Shown one piece after another: positions 41,100-49,951 of a stretch of DNA of 64,000 nt. This DNA is from DASVUC01 sp038237225 (GTDB taxonomy: Bacteria; Planctomycetota; Phycisphaerae; Tepidisphaerales; Tepidisphaeraceae). The stretch spans positions 1 through 64,000 of the forward strand of contig JBBRYX010000018.1 of NCBI GenBank assembly GCA_038237225.1. Reading direction: 5' to 3'. The translations under genes were made by a program, and so were the position numbers. Numbering within the stretch: position 1 is the stretch's first letter; each line of letters starts with the position of its first letter. A model generated the notes under the pieces. That model did no database searches, was not told where the DNA came from, and saw nothing but the letters and a program-made list of their open reading frames with translations.

Positions 41100-42083
41100 A
41101 TGCGCGATATTCTGGTGACCGAAAACATCGCGGGCGAAGAGATGGATGCGCTGATGCGCGCCTTCGATGTGGCGTGGGAGCCGGAGCTTTGGAAGTCGCC
41201 CGAGAAAATTCGTCAGATCATCGGTGATTTTCGGGCGATCGTGGTGCGGAATCAGACGTTGGTGGATGCGGAACTGATCGCCGCGGGGAAGAAGCTGCTG
41301 GTGATCGGGCGAGCGGGCGTCGGGCTTGATAACGTCGACGCGAAGGCAGCGACGGAGTCCGGAATTGTCGTCGCATTTACGCCGGACCAGAACTCCATCT
41401 CCGTTGCCGAACTCACGATTGGCCTGATGCTTTCGCTCGCTCGGCAGATTGCGCTTGCGAATCAATCGACGAAGGCCGGCAAATGGGAGCGGCAGAAGTT
41501 CACGGGCACGGAGCTGTTCGGAAAGACACTCGGACTCGTGGGTCTGGGCCGGATCGGTTTCCTGACGGCGATGCGCGCCCGCGGGTTCGGGATGAAGATC
41601 ATGGCGCATGATGAGTTTGTGCGTCCGGATTCTTCGGCGGTTTCGGAATCCGGGGCAACGCTGGTGTCGCTGGATGAATTGCTCGCGCAGGCGGACATTA
41701 TCTCGGTGCACATTCCCAAAACGCTGCGAACGATGGGACTTTTTGATTATGCGAAGCTGTCTCGGATGAAACCGGGGGGGCTGTTCATCAACACATCGCG
41801 CGGCGAAGTGGTGAACGAAGCGGATCTGGTTCGCGCGCTCCAGGAGAGAAGGATCGCCGGTGCGGCGCTGGATGTCCGCGCCACCGAGCCGCCAGGCGCC
41901 GGTCCGCTGAACGAGATGGAGAACGTGATTCTCACGCCGCACATTGCAGCGTTTTCGCATGAAGGTCAGAAGCGTGTCGTGACCAGCATTTGCCGGGACG
42001 TGGCGGCGGTGTTGCGTGGCGAGGATGCCAAATACTTCGTGAATTTCCCGCATCCGCGTCGAACTTCAAACTCGGGCGAATGA
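41100..42083 (+). CDS. slcC: 2-hydroxyacid dehydrogenase, SlcC-like sulfolactate dehydrogenase
   Basis: 327 residues of the D-2-hydroxyacid dehydrogenase family. Dinucleotide motif GLVGLGRIG, catalytic Arg (NTSRGEVVNEADL), Glu (VRATEPPGAG) and His (TPHIAAFS) are visible. SlcC oxidises (S)-sulfolactate to sulfopyruvate; paired with ComC of opposite stereochemistry it epimerises sulfolactate so that SuyAB can act on the R form. Spacing to comC is 3 nt, and its stop overlaps or abuts the following transporter start. Confidence 0.88.
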   Translation: MRDILVTENIAGEEMDALMRAFDVAWEPELWKSPEKIRQIIGDFRAIVVRNQTLVDAELIAAGKKLLVIGRAGVGLDNVDAKAATESGIVVAFTPDQNSISVAELTIGLMLSLARQIALANQSTKAGKWERQKFTGTELFGKTLGLVGLGRIGFLTAMRARGFGMKIMAHDEFVRPDSSAVSESGATLVSLDELLAQADIISVHIPKTLRTMGLFDYAKLSRMKPGGLFINTSRGEVVNEADLVRALQERRIAGAALDVRATEPPGAGPLNEMENVILTPHIAAFSHEGQKRVVTSICRDVAAVLRGEDAKYFVNFPHPRRTSNSGE

Positions 42084-42097
42084 ACAGGAATGATTCG

Positions 42098-43345
42098 ATG
42101 AGCACAACCTACGAATCTTATCTGAATTCCCAATGGGCGGGCCTCGACAGCCTCGAGGGCGTGCCCGATATGTTCGAGCCGCGCGTCAGCCTGTCCGAGC
42201 GCGGCCGGTTCACGCAGTTCTGCCACGAAGCGCTCAACTGGATCGGCACGATGCTTCCCGGGGTGGGCCTTGCGTTCCTGCTCGCGTACTTCGGGTATCT
42301 CCTGTCGGAGTTCATCGGCGCGCGCATGCATTACGAGCGGGGCAAGAGTCCCATCAGCCCGATCACGCTCGCGGTGATTTTGGGCCTGATGATCCGCAAT
42401 TCGATTGGGGTTCCCAAGACGTATGAGCCGGGTCTGCGGCTCTGCATCAAAACGATTCTGAGGCTTGGCATCGTGGTTCTCGGACTGACGCTGTCGTTGC
42501 AGGCGCTGGGCAAGGATGTGATCGCGGGCGTTCCCGTCATCATCGGCTGCATCACATCGGCGCTGCTCATCATCACGTTCCTGAACCGCGCTCTGGGCCT
42601 CTCGCGCCGCCTGGGAACATTGATCGCGGTCGGCACGAGCATCTGTGGGGTGAGCGCGATTGTCGCCATCGCGCCGATCATCGAGGCCGAAGAAGATGAG
42701 ACATCCTACGCCGTCGCGTGCATCACGATCTTCGGGCTCATCGCCCTGATCGCGTATCCGTTCCTCGCGCACGCGGTGTTCGGCAATAACTTCAAGCAGG
42801 CGGGCATTTTTCTGGGCACCGCGATCCACGATACGTCGCAGGTTTCCGGTGCGGGTCTCGCTTATGCCCAGCAATACAAGGCCGATGTTGTCATGAAGAC
42901 CGCCGTCACCGTAAAGCTCGTGCGAAACCTCTGCATGTCGATCCTGATCCCGCTGATGGCGATTCTGTATCGTCGCGGCGAAAAAGGCGCGCGCCACATC
43001 AAGCAACCGTGGCATCAGGTCATCCCGCTCTTCGTGATCGGATTCGTTCTTATGGCGTGCGTTCGATCGCTCGGTGATCATTCGACAGCCGCCGCCAGCC
43101 CGCATTCCGCATTCGGTTTTATTCCGGTCGCGCGGTGGCTTCAGGTGGATCCGTCCGCGAAGTTTTACGCGACCTGGATGCTGGCGACGGCGCTGGGTGC
43201 TGTTGGACTTGGAACTGGATTCGCGAAATTGAAGGGTTTGGGTTTGAAGCCTTTCACGGTAGGTCTGGCCGCCGCGCTGCTTGTTGGCGGGGTCAGCATC
43301 GCGCTGATCGAGGCGCTCACCGCCTTTGGCTTCATGGGAAAATAA
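42098..43345 (+). CDS. yeiH: YeiH/UPF0324-family membrane protein, putative sulfite/sulfate exporter
   Basis: 415 residues, from the ATG at 42098 with AGGA 9 nt upstream; an ATG at 42080 overlaps the slcC stop (ATGA) and is possible. About ten hydrophobic spans, including LGIVVLGLTLSLQALG, TSICGVSAIVAIAPIIEAEE and AIHDTSQVSGAGLAYAQQY, which are the UPF0324 landmarks. Proteins of this kind are found with sulfonate degradation genes and are thought to export sulfite or sulfate, a role that fits a cell releasing sulfite from sulfolactate. Not proven here. Confidence 0.85.
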   Translation: MSTTYESYLNSQWAGLDSLEGVPDMFEPRVSLSERGRFTQFCHEALNWIGTMLPGVGLAFLLAYFGYLLSEFIGARMHYERGKSPISPITLAVILGLMIRNSIGVPKTYEPGLRLCIKTILRLGIVVLGLTLSLQALGKDVIAGVPVIIGCITSALLIITFLNRALGLSRRLGTLIAVGTSICGVSAIVAIAPIIEAEEDETSYAVACITIFGLIALIAYPFLAHAVFGNNFKQAGIFLGTAIHDTSQVSGAGLAYAQQYKADVVMKTAVTVKLVRNLCMSILIPLMAILYRRGEKGARHIKQPWHQVIPLFVIGFVLMACVRSLGDHSTAAASPHSAFGFIPVARWLQVDPSAKFYATWMLATALGAVGLGTGFAKLKGLGLKPFTVGLAAALLVGGVSIALIEALTAFGFMGK

Positions 43346-43362
43346 GTCTTGGAATAACGCTC

Positions 43363-45246
43363 ATGCAACGACATTTGCTTTTCGGTGCGGCCTTGATCAT
43401 GTGCCTGGCGTCACCGATTTTCGCCACGCAGCCCATCGTCAAAGATGGCAAAAGCGACTGGGTGGTTGTTTCTCCGAAAAATGCGTCGCCAACGGAGCTG
43501 CTGGCTGCTCAGGAGCTGGCGCGTTACCTAAATCAAATGTCGGGCATCCGGTTCAAGACGGTCGAAACAGTGCCAGCCAACGGCCATGCCCTCATCGTCA
43601 TTCAATACGACAAGACGCGAGAAATGGGTCTGAATGTTCTTCTGCCACACGAGCTCGACGAGTGCAGCTTCATGGCGGACGGGAAGAACATCTGGATTAC
43701 CGGAGCGACGGAAGGCGCGACTCTTCATGCCGTGTACATGTTTCTTGACGCGTTAGGCTGCAGGTTTCTGGCTCCCCAGTTCGCGTTCTACCGCGAAAGC
43801 GCGGAGGTCGTTCCGCATCTGCGTGATATTGCAGGGCCGGAATCGTCGGATTGCCGAGATTCGATGCTGAAATTCCGCAAAATCTACGTCGAAGAAGGTC
43901 ACTCCCACACACACGAGAATCTTGCCCAGATCGTCGAGTGGATGCCCAAGGTCGGCTACAACACGCTGGTCGTTCCCACGAATTATCAGGGTCACGACCG
44001 CGTGAAGTGGGACAGCTTCCGCGAAAGAGTCGCGCCGGAATGTCAGAAGCGCGGCATCACGATCGAGGTTGGGGGGCACGGCTACCAGAATTTTCTCAGC
44101 GCCGAAATGGAGGATGGCAAGCTCTTCACCCAACATGCGGAATGGTTCGCCGTCGATGCTAATGGGAAACGGCAGAAGGGGCAGAACTGGGTCTTCAACA
44201 CGTCCAATGCCGATGCGGTGAAATACCTGATCGACAATTTCATCCGGTACATCAAGACGCATCCGGAGATTCAGATTTACGACTTCTGGCCGCCGGACGG
44301 AGCCAAGTGGTGCGAGTGCGATGATTGCAAGAAGCTGGGCACGCCTTCAGATCGTCAAGCCATTTTGCTGGCGCGGGTGAAGGAGGCATTGTCTGATGTC
44401 CGACCGGATCTGCGCCTGGAGATGATCGCGTATTCCTCGTACCTCGATCCGCCGGAACATGTGAAGGTGGACAAATCCGTTCTCGTCGACTTCTGTCCGA
44501 TCAATCAGCAGTTTGATCAGCAGATTAATGACCCTGGCGCCACCAAGAACAAGAACTATGCCGATGCCCTGATCGCATGGCGTAAGGCGTTTGAAGGCGA
44601 CGTTTCCATTTATTCCTACTACCGAAAATATGCGTGGGATTCGCTGCCGGTGGTCATTCCTCATTACATGCAGAGGGATTTGCAGTGGTATGCGAAGGCG
44701 CCGGTGCAGGGCATTTCAACCTATGCCGAGCCGGGCGATTGGTTCACGTATGAGCTGAACCACTACGTCCTTGCGCAACTGGCGTGGAACCCGGATGTCG
44801 ATGTGGATGTGCTGATCAAAAAGTTCTGCGAAGCGCGCTACGGCGCATCCGCAGCCAAAGCCGCATCCGTGCTCACAACGCTGGAAGAGATCACGCGCAA
44901 CACTTCGAGCATTCCGAACAGCGCGCTCAAATCCGCGAAGACGATCGATGACGACCTCGCCCGCGCGCGGAAGCTTGAAGAAATTCGCAACGATGCCAAA
45001 GACGCGACCGATCCTTTTGCGAAGCGTGCCCTCGAAAGACTTGCGCTGATGTGCGAATACCTCCGCCGCGATCTTGAGATTCAGAAGCTGCGGGCATCGA
45101 ACGGCAAGCCTGAAGAGCTCCGGGCAAAAGCCATCGAGTTGCTCGATTTCACCCGTTCCCACGCAAACGACGGCGTCTTCCTCGTTAAAGATCAGCGCCT
45201 CTCGAATAACCGCATCAACAAGCGTTACGGCATCCCCTCCAATTGA
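43363..45246 (+). CDS. Secreted DUF4838 protein (GH67 N-like domain)
   Basis: 627 residues from the ATG at 43363, with a signal peptide (HLLFGAALIMCLASPIFA). A GH67-N-like domain (VVVSPKNASPTELLAAQELA) precedes the large DUF4838 domain: YDFWPPDGAKWCECDDCKKL and DFCPINQQFDQQINDPGAT. DUF4838 proteins are abundant in Planctomycetes and Bacteroidetes and look like glycoside hydrolases related to alpha-glucuronidases, but activity is not established. It sits 17 nt after the exporter on the same strand, so may release the sulfosugar-related substrate of this cluster; this is inference from position. Confidence 0.8.
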   Translation: MQRHLLFGAALIMCLASPIFATQPIVKDGKSDWVVVSPKNASPTELLAAQELARYLNQMSGIRFKTVETVPANGHALIVIQYDKTREMGLNVLLPHELDECSFMADGKNIWITGATEGATLHAVYMFLDALGCRFLAPQFAFYRESAEVVPHLRDIAGPESSDCRDSMLKFRKIYVEEGHSHTHENLAQIVEWMPKVGYNTLVVPTNYQGHDRVKWDSFRERVAPECQKRGITIEVGGHGYQNFLSAEMEDGKLFTQHAEWFAVDANGKRQKGQNWVFNTSNADAVKYLIDNFIRYIKTHPEIQIYDFWPPDGAKWCECDDCKKLGTPSDRQAILLARVKEALSDVRPDLRLEMIAYSSYLDPPEHVKVDKSVLVDFCPINQQFDQQINDPGATKNKNYADALIAWRKAFEGDVSIYSYYRKYAWDSLPVVIPHYMQRDLQWYAKAPVQGISTYAEPGDWFTYELNHYVLAQLAWNPDVDVDVLIKKFCEARYGASAAKAASVLTTLEEITRNTSSIPNSALKSAKTIDDDLARARKLEEIRNDAKDATDPFAKRALERLALMCEYLRRDLEIQKLRASNGKPEELRAKAIELLDFTRSHANDGVFLVKDQRLSNNRINKRYGIPSN

Positions 45247-45336
45247 TCCATCATGTTCAAGCTAACTACTCGTACATCGAGCGATTGAAAGACTTTTACC
45301 GCAAAGTCGGCACGGCTCTCGATCCAGAAACCATGT

Positions 45337-46677
45337 CTACAAAATGAATCTGCTCAAATCCTCATCCTTCAAAATCTCCCCCAGCCTCTCGCGCACGTAG
45401 GCCGCTGTGATCGTCACGTTTTTCTCGCCCGCATCCGAAGCCTCAAAGCTGATCTGCTCGAATACCTTTTCCATGATCGTGTAGAGCCGCCGCGCCCCGA
45501 TATTCTGCGATCGCCGGTTCAGATCAAACGCAATCTGCGCCATCGCCTCGATCGAGTCATCCGCAAACGTCACGCGCACGCCTTCCGTACCCAGCAGCTC
45601 CACCTGCTGCATCGTCAGCGAATTCTTCGGCTCTCTCAAAATTCGCACGAAATCATCTTTCGTCAGATCCGCCAGCTCGACCCGGATCGGAAACCGCCCC
45701 TGCAATTCCGGCATCAGATCGCTCGGCTTGCTGGAATGAAATGCGCCCGCCGCGATAAATAGAATGTGGTCCGTCCGCACCGGCCCGTATTTTGTGATGA
45801 CCGTCGATCCCTCCACGATCGGGAGCAAATCCCGCTGCACGCCCTGCCGGGAAACATCCGGCCCCTGCTTGCTTTCCGGCCCGGCGACCTTGTCGATTTC
45901 ATCGAGAAAAACAATTCCCGTCTGCTCGACGCGCTCGATCGCCAGTCGGTTGATCTTGTCCCGGTCCAGAAGCTTTTCCGCCTCCTGTATCAGCAGAAGT
46001 TTTCGCGCATCCTTGACCGTCAGCCGCCGGGTTTCGCGCTTGCTCGGCAGCATCTTCTCGAACATGTTCTGGAACTCGACATCCATCTCCATCCCCGCCT
46101 GTCCGAGCACGCCGACGACCGTCGATCGCTCTTCGATCGCGATCTCGATATGCCGGTCTTCGAGTTCGCCGGCGCGGAGTTGCTCGCGCATCTTTTCGCG
46201 CGTGCGCGTTCGCTTTTCGTGTGCTTCATCATCTTCGGAGATGGGCACTGAAGCGCCCCCGGCCCTGGGGAGCAGAAAATCAAGAAGCCGCTCTTCGACC
46301 TGTTCTTCCGCCGGCGCTTTCACTTCTTCGGTCATCTCCTCGCGAACCATGCCGATCGCGGAGTCGAGCAAGTCGCGGATCATCGATTCCACATCACGCC
46401 CGTGATACCCGACCTCGGTGTACTTGGTCGCTTCAACCTTGATGAACGGCGCGCTGACCAATCCCGCCAGGCGCCGAGCGATCTCCGTCTTCCCCACGCC
46501 AGTCGGTCCGATCATCAGAATGTTCTTCGGCGACACATCCCCCCGAAGGGCCTCCGGCAACTGCTGCCGGCGCCAGCGATTTCGCACCGCCACCGCGACC
46601 GCGCGCTTGGCGTCGTTCTGTCCCACGATGTAGCGATCCAACTCCGTAACAATCTTCCGCGGCGTAAGGTTCTCCAT
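45337..46677 (-). CDS. hslU: ATP-dependent protease ATPase subunit HslU (ClpY)
   Basis: 446 residues from the ATG at 46677. Walker A is GPTGVGKTEIARRLA, Walker B GIVFLDEIDKVAG, sensor-type GRFPIRVELADL, and the I-domain lies between (about 110-240). It ends in the short EDLSRFIL tail used to dock into HslV. HslU unfolds substrates and feeds them into HslV. hslV is on the same strand but about 2.7 kb upstream, with two unrelated genes between. A TAGAAT box lies 8 nt before the ATG. Confidence 0.96.
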   Translation of the reverse strand: MENLTPRKIVTELDRYIVGQNDAKRAVAVAVRNRWRRQQLPEALRGDVSPKNILMIGPTGVGKTEIARRLAGLVSAPFIKVEATKYTEVGYHGRDVESMIRDLLDSAIGMVREEMTEEVKAPAEEQVEERLLDFLLPRAGGASVPISEDDEAHEKRTRTREKMREQLRAGELEDRHIEIAIEERSTVVGVLGQAGMEMDVEFQNMFEKMLPSKRETRRLTVKDARKLLLIQEAEKLLDRDKINRLAIERVEQTGIVFLDEIDKVAGPESKQGPDVSRQGVQRDLLPIVEGSTVITKYGPVRTDHILFIAAGAFHSSKPSDLMPELQGRFPIRVELADLTKDDFVRILREPKNSLTMQQVELLGTEGVRVTFADDSIEAMAQIAFDLNRRSQNIGARRLYTIMEKVFEQISFEASDAGEKNVTITAAYVRERLGEILKDEDLSRFIL

Positions 46678-46685
46678 AGTCCGCA

Positions 46686-46691
46686 ATTCTA
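46686..46691 (-). promoter_or_regulatory. TAGAAT -10 element of hslU
   Basis: On the minus strand TAGAAT ends 8 nt before the hslU ATG, so the message would begin at or near the start codon. No ribosome site precedes the ATG, which supports leaderless initiation. Confidence 0.5.
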
Positions 46692-46863
46692 GCGGCGTAC
46701 TGTCCGATAAATCACGCCGCCCATAAATAAGCCGAACCGACACGGTTTCAGACAAAGCCTATTTGTCGCAACGTCCGAATAAACGCTCCGCTCATTCAGC
46801 GGCCGATCATTTCATCCGATCAATGGGTTGACGGCCTGCGCGGCAGGGAGTCGGAGCGTTTTG

Positions 46864-48357
46864 ATGTTGCAGTTGTTGATCGAATATCGCCTTGACGCCG
46901 TCGTGTGCGCACTCATCGTGCTGGGCGCCATGGGCGCTGTCCGGCTGCGCCTTCGGCGCCGGTACAAGATCAAGCGCATTCCGCACCACGCCTGGCTTCT
47001 GCTGATCGTCCTGCTCATCAGCGGAGCGTGGGCCGCTGAACTCGCAGGTCAGTACAATCCCGACCCTTTCGGCGGTCGTACCCAAATTACCCGCGAATCC
47101 GAGTTGCTCGCCAGCTTCATGAGCCGCGCCGACGTCCTTAGCTGCATCGCCGGCGTCGGCTTCATGGTCGTTGCCGCCGTGGCCGTGCTGTCCGCGCCGC
47201 ATCAGAACGTCGCAAGCAATGCTTCGCCCCTGCGCACGATCCTCGACCTTCAGCCCGAGTGCGTTCAGATCCTCAGCCCCGCCGGCGACATCCTCGACAT
47301 CAATCCCGCCGGCCTCGATCTTCTGGAAGTTAAGCCCACCGATCTCGCCAACGCATCGGTTGTCCCGTACGTCGCTTTCGAATATCGCGACAGCTTCCTC
47401 GGCATGCTTCAGAGCGTGTCCCACGGTTACCCGGCGTCGCTTCAATTTGATCTGATCTCTCACGTCGGCACCCGTCGTAACATCGACGCGCGCACGGTCC
47501 CGCTCCTTAGCCCGCAAGGCCGGGTCGTGGCGGCGCTGAGCGTCATGCGCGACCTCACTGCACTCAGGCAGACTGAGGCCGAGCGCGATCGCCTCCAGCA
47601 ACAACTCACGGAGGTCACTCAGCGCGCCGCTGCCCCCGAGATCTCCACCGATGTCCTGAACACGATGGGGCATGCGCTTGAATCGCTCAACGCGACCGCC
47701 GACAACGTCGCCGGGAAGCTGCGCACGAGAAAACTCGACGAGCTCGCGAATTTCCTCACCGGCGAGCAGGACTCCATGACGTCCGAAATCTCGCACCTCT
47801 GGCAGAGCATTGACCAGATCAAGCAGATCGTCGCCACCCAGCAGTCCTTTGCGTCGGGCACGCGCGCCGAAACGGTTCATCTCACTGACATCATCGATGA
47901 AGCGGTTCGCATCGCCGGTGCGTCCTTCGAAAAGCAGATTGTTCACATCCAGCGCCGTTACAACGACTGCCTGGCGATGAAGGTGGATCGCAACAAAGTG
48001 CTGCAGATTCTGATGAATCTCCTCCGCAACGCACAACAAGCCAACGCCACCGAGATCACGATCGAGCTGTCCCGGGTGGGTCAAGGCGACGATTCAATCG
48101 CCCGCATCAGCATCGCCGACAACGGTATCGGTATCCCCCTCGAGCATCTTCCGCTGTTGTTCTTCGCCGGTTTCACGACCAAAGGCGAAGGCCACGGCTT
48201 CGGCCTTTATGCCTCCACCAACGGCGCGCGATCCGTCGGCGCCACCGTCACCGCCGCCAGCGATGGCCCGGGTCGCGGCGCGATCTTTAACTTCGATCTG
48301 CCGATCCACAAAGCCTCTGACCCATCTCGTTCCACAGAGCTTCAGGAGGTCGCGTGA
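46864..48357 (+). CDS. Membrane-bound PAS/histidine kinase-like protein
   Basis: 497 residues, ATG at 46864 with GGAG 7 nt upstream. Three transmembrane segments (DAVVCALIVLGAMGAVRL, AWLLLIVLLISGAWAAEL, IAGVGFMVVAAVAVL) precede a PAS domain (LQPECVQILSPAGDILDINP, residues ~125-230), a coiled linker, a dimerisation helix (LNTMGHALESLNATAD) and a GHKL ATPase with N-box LMNLLRNAQQAN, G1 DNGIGIP and GEGHGFGLY. The His in MGHAL is a candidate phosphoacceptor but the H-box differs from classical HisKA. No response regulator is next to it. It lies between hslU and hslV. Confidence 0.85.
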   Translation: MLQLLIEYRLDAVVCALIVLGAMGAVRLRLRRRYKIKRIPHHAWLLLIVLLISGAWAAELAGQYNPDPFGGRTQITRESELLASFMSRADVLSCIAGVGFMVVAAVAVLSAPHQNVASNASPLRTILDLQPECVQILSPAGDILDINPAGLDLLEVKPTDLANASVVPYVAFEYRDSFLGMLQSVSHGYPASLQFDLISHVGTRRNIDARTVPLLSPQGRVVAALSVMRDLTALRQTEAERDRLQQQLTEVTQRAAAPEISTDVLNTMGHALESLNATADNVAGKLRTRKLDELANFLTGEQDSMTSEISHLWQSIDQIKQIVATQQSFASGTRAETVHLTDIIDEAVRIAGASFEKQIVHIQRRYNDCLAMKVDRNKVLQILMNLLRNAQQANATEITIELSRVGQGDDSIARISIADNGIGIPLEHLPLLFFAGFTTKGEGHGFGLYASTNGARSVGATVTAASDGPGRGAIFNFDLPIHKASDPSRSTELQEVA

Positions 48358-48441
48358 TGTCCGGTTCGGACTCCTGCGCCGGGTAACTCTTCGCAGGGTT
48401 CGCTTCCGCGGACCGGTTATTCGATTCGTGTGCGCACCAGT

Positions 48442-49290
48442 CTATGTCCCCATCAGCGCGCTCAAATACCGATCCGCCAGATCCGTTCCCATCTCATCAT
48501 CATGCGCACCCAGCGCGTGATACGCCACATCCCATGACCCGTACATATCGTGGAGAATGATCCCCAGCTTCAGCAGTTTGTGTGCCGGCAACTCCGCGAA
48601 GCGCATGAAGTCTCGAATGTAAACGGCATCCGCCTCAAACGCCTGGCTCAGGCCCGCATAGACGTCATTATTCAGCACCATCGGCGCCAGAATCCGGCTC
48701 GTCAGATGCGCGAACCGATGGAAAATAAACCCCTGACTCCGAAGATACTGATCCACATCCGAAAACATCGGCTGCTTCTCGTACAGGGGCACAAAGCCCA
48801 CCTCGGTATGAATCGCCACCGCGTTCTTCAGCTTCTCGGCGCCGTTCCGAAACACATCCAACTCGCCGCCCTGAATATCAATCTTCACCAGATCAAGGTC
48901 GTCAATCTCCGCCACATCATCCAGACGAATGGTCTGTACCTGTTCCGTCCGAACAACTTCCCCCCATTCATCAAACTTGTGAAAAAAATCAAACGCCCGC
49001 CGGTTCGGCAGCAGCAGCGAAGACATCCCCGGCGCCTGACAGTAATGGAACGTCCGCATCGTCCCATCCCCGAGCACATAGGGGTAATACCGCTCGTGCG
49101 GCCCCTTCAACTCCAGCAGCTTCGCCAGCGCCTCGCGGTTCGGCTCGAACCCCACGACCTCCACATGCCCCCGCTCAAGCATCCGCTTATAGGGCGGCTC
49201 CTGGTCAATGGGGTTCGCACCGATATCCACCACCTTGATCCTCACCGGATGCGGCAACAGCGACTCGACCGTTTCCAGTTTTGAACTCAT
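48442..49290 (-). CDS. FkbM-family methyltransferase
   Basis: 282 residues, start at the ATG complement 49288-49290, with GAGG 8 nt upstream. The SAM-binding loop is VVDIGANPI, followed by VVGFEPNREAL and LDLVKIDIQGGELDVFRNG, the family hallmark. FkbM enzymes O-methylate sugars or other small molecules, often in surface polysaccharide or natural-product contexts. The tail after residue 200 is helical. Substrate unknown; it separates hslV from the kinase. Confidence 0.85.
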   Translation of the reverse strand: MSSKLETVESLLPHPVRIKVVDIGANPIDQEPPYKRMLERGHVEVVGFEPNREALAKLLELKGPHERYYPYVLGDGTMRTFHYCQAPGMSSLLLPNRRAFDFFHKFDEWGEVVRTEQVQTIRLDDVAEIDDLDLVKIDIQGGELDVFRNGAEKLKNAVAIHTEVGFVPLYEKQPMFSDVDQYLRSQGFIFHRFAHLTSRILAPMVLNNDVYAGLSQAFEADAVYIRDFMRFAELPAHKLLKLGIILHDMYGSWDVAYHALGAHDDEMGTDLADRYLSALMGT

Positions 49291-49322
49291 CGAGTCACCC
49301 TCAGAATTCGTAAGCTCTTCCC

Positions 49323-49405
49323 GTAGCACGGGCATCCTGCCCGTGTTGACGATCCGAACACGGGCAAGATGCGACTCGACTGAGCTCGCCGAAGTCCCGT
49401 GCTAC
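49323..49405. repeat. Composite hairpin containing the 24-nt module
   Basis: Outer arms GTAGCACGGG (49323-49332) and CCCGTGCTAC (49396-49405) are perfect. Inside is a hairpin CACGGGCA..TGCCCGTG, then an incomplete CACGGGCAAGATGC arm interrupted by a 24-nt module (49373-49396) that starts GACTCGACTGAGC and ends CGAAGTC. If the module is removed, the remainder reads exactly as the intact hairpin at 50054-50075. Confidence 0.85.
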
Positions 49406-49408
49406 GAA

Positions 49409-49951
49409 TCAGTCCACCGTCTCGACCTTGATATTCGTATTGGTATAAATGCAGATCTCTCCCGCGATCCGCAGCGCCGCATCCACAATCTGCTTCGCAT
49501 CCAGATTCGAATGGACCATGAGCGCCTTCGCCGCCGCCTGCGCAAAAGCGCCGCCTGAACCGATCCCGATAATTCCATCCGCGGGCTCAATCACATCGCC
49601 CGCCCCGGACACAATCAATGAAGTCTCCCGATCCGCGACCGCGAGCATCGCCTCCAGCCGCCGAAGGATGCGGTCTGTCCGCCAATCTTTTGCCAGCTCG
49701 ATCACCGCGCGTCGCGTGTTGTCGGGAAACTCGCTGAGCTTCTTCTCAAAGCGCTCGAGCAATGAGAACGCATCGGCCGCCGATCCCGCGAATCCCACCA
49801 GCACTTTTCCCCCTCCCACCCGGCGGATCTTTATCGCATCCGACTTCGCGACGATGTTCCCCAGCGTGACTTGCCCATCACCGCCGAGCGCGGTTTTCCC
49901 GTCCCTTCGCACGCTCAGAATCGTTGTCGATCTCGCCGGCCGCTGACTCAT
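49409..49951 (-). CDS. hslV: ATP-dependent protease peptidase subunit HslV (ClpQ)
   Basis: 180 residues from the ATG complement 49949-49951. The N-terminus MSQRPARSTTILSVRRDGK gives a short propeptide of 8 residues; with the first Thr as residue 1, Asp is at 17 (GGDGQVTLG) and Lys at 33, the proteasome-type catalytic set. GIGSGGAFAQAAAKALM is the conserved GSGG loop. It forms the proteolytic dodecamer used by HslU. No ribosome site is obvious. Same strand as hslU but not adjacent. Confidence 0.95.
   Translation of the reverse strand: MSQRPARSTTILSVRRDGKTALGGDGQVTLGNIVAKSDAIKIRRVGGGKVLVGFAGSAADAFSLLERFEKKLSEFPDNTRRAVIELAKDWRTDRILRRLEAMLAVADRETSLIVSGAGDVIEPADGIIGIGSGGAFAQAAAKALMVHSNLDAKQIVDAALRIAGEICIYTNTNIKVETVD

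Noticed and set aside
45243..45344. Short frame after the DUF4838 gene reading YIERLKDFYRKVGTALDPET
   Set aside because: Coding-like composition but only about 33 residues from a TTG, without a ribosome site, and it runs into the hslU 3' end. Possibly the tail of a lost gene.
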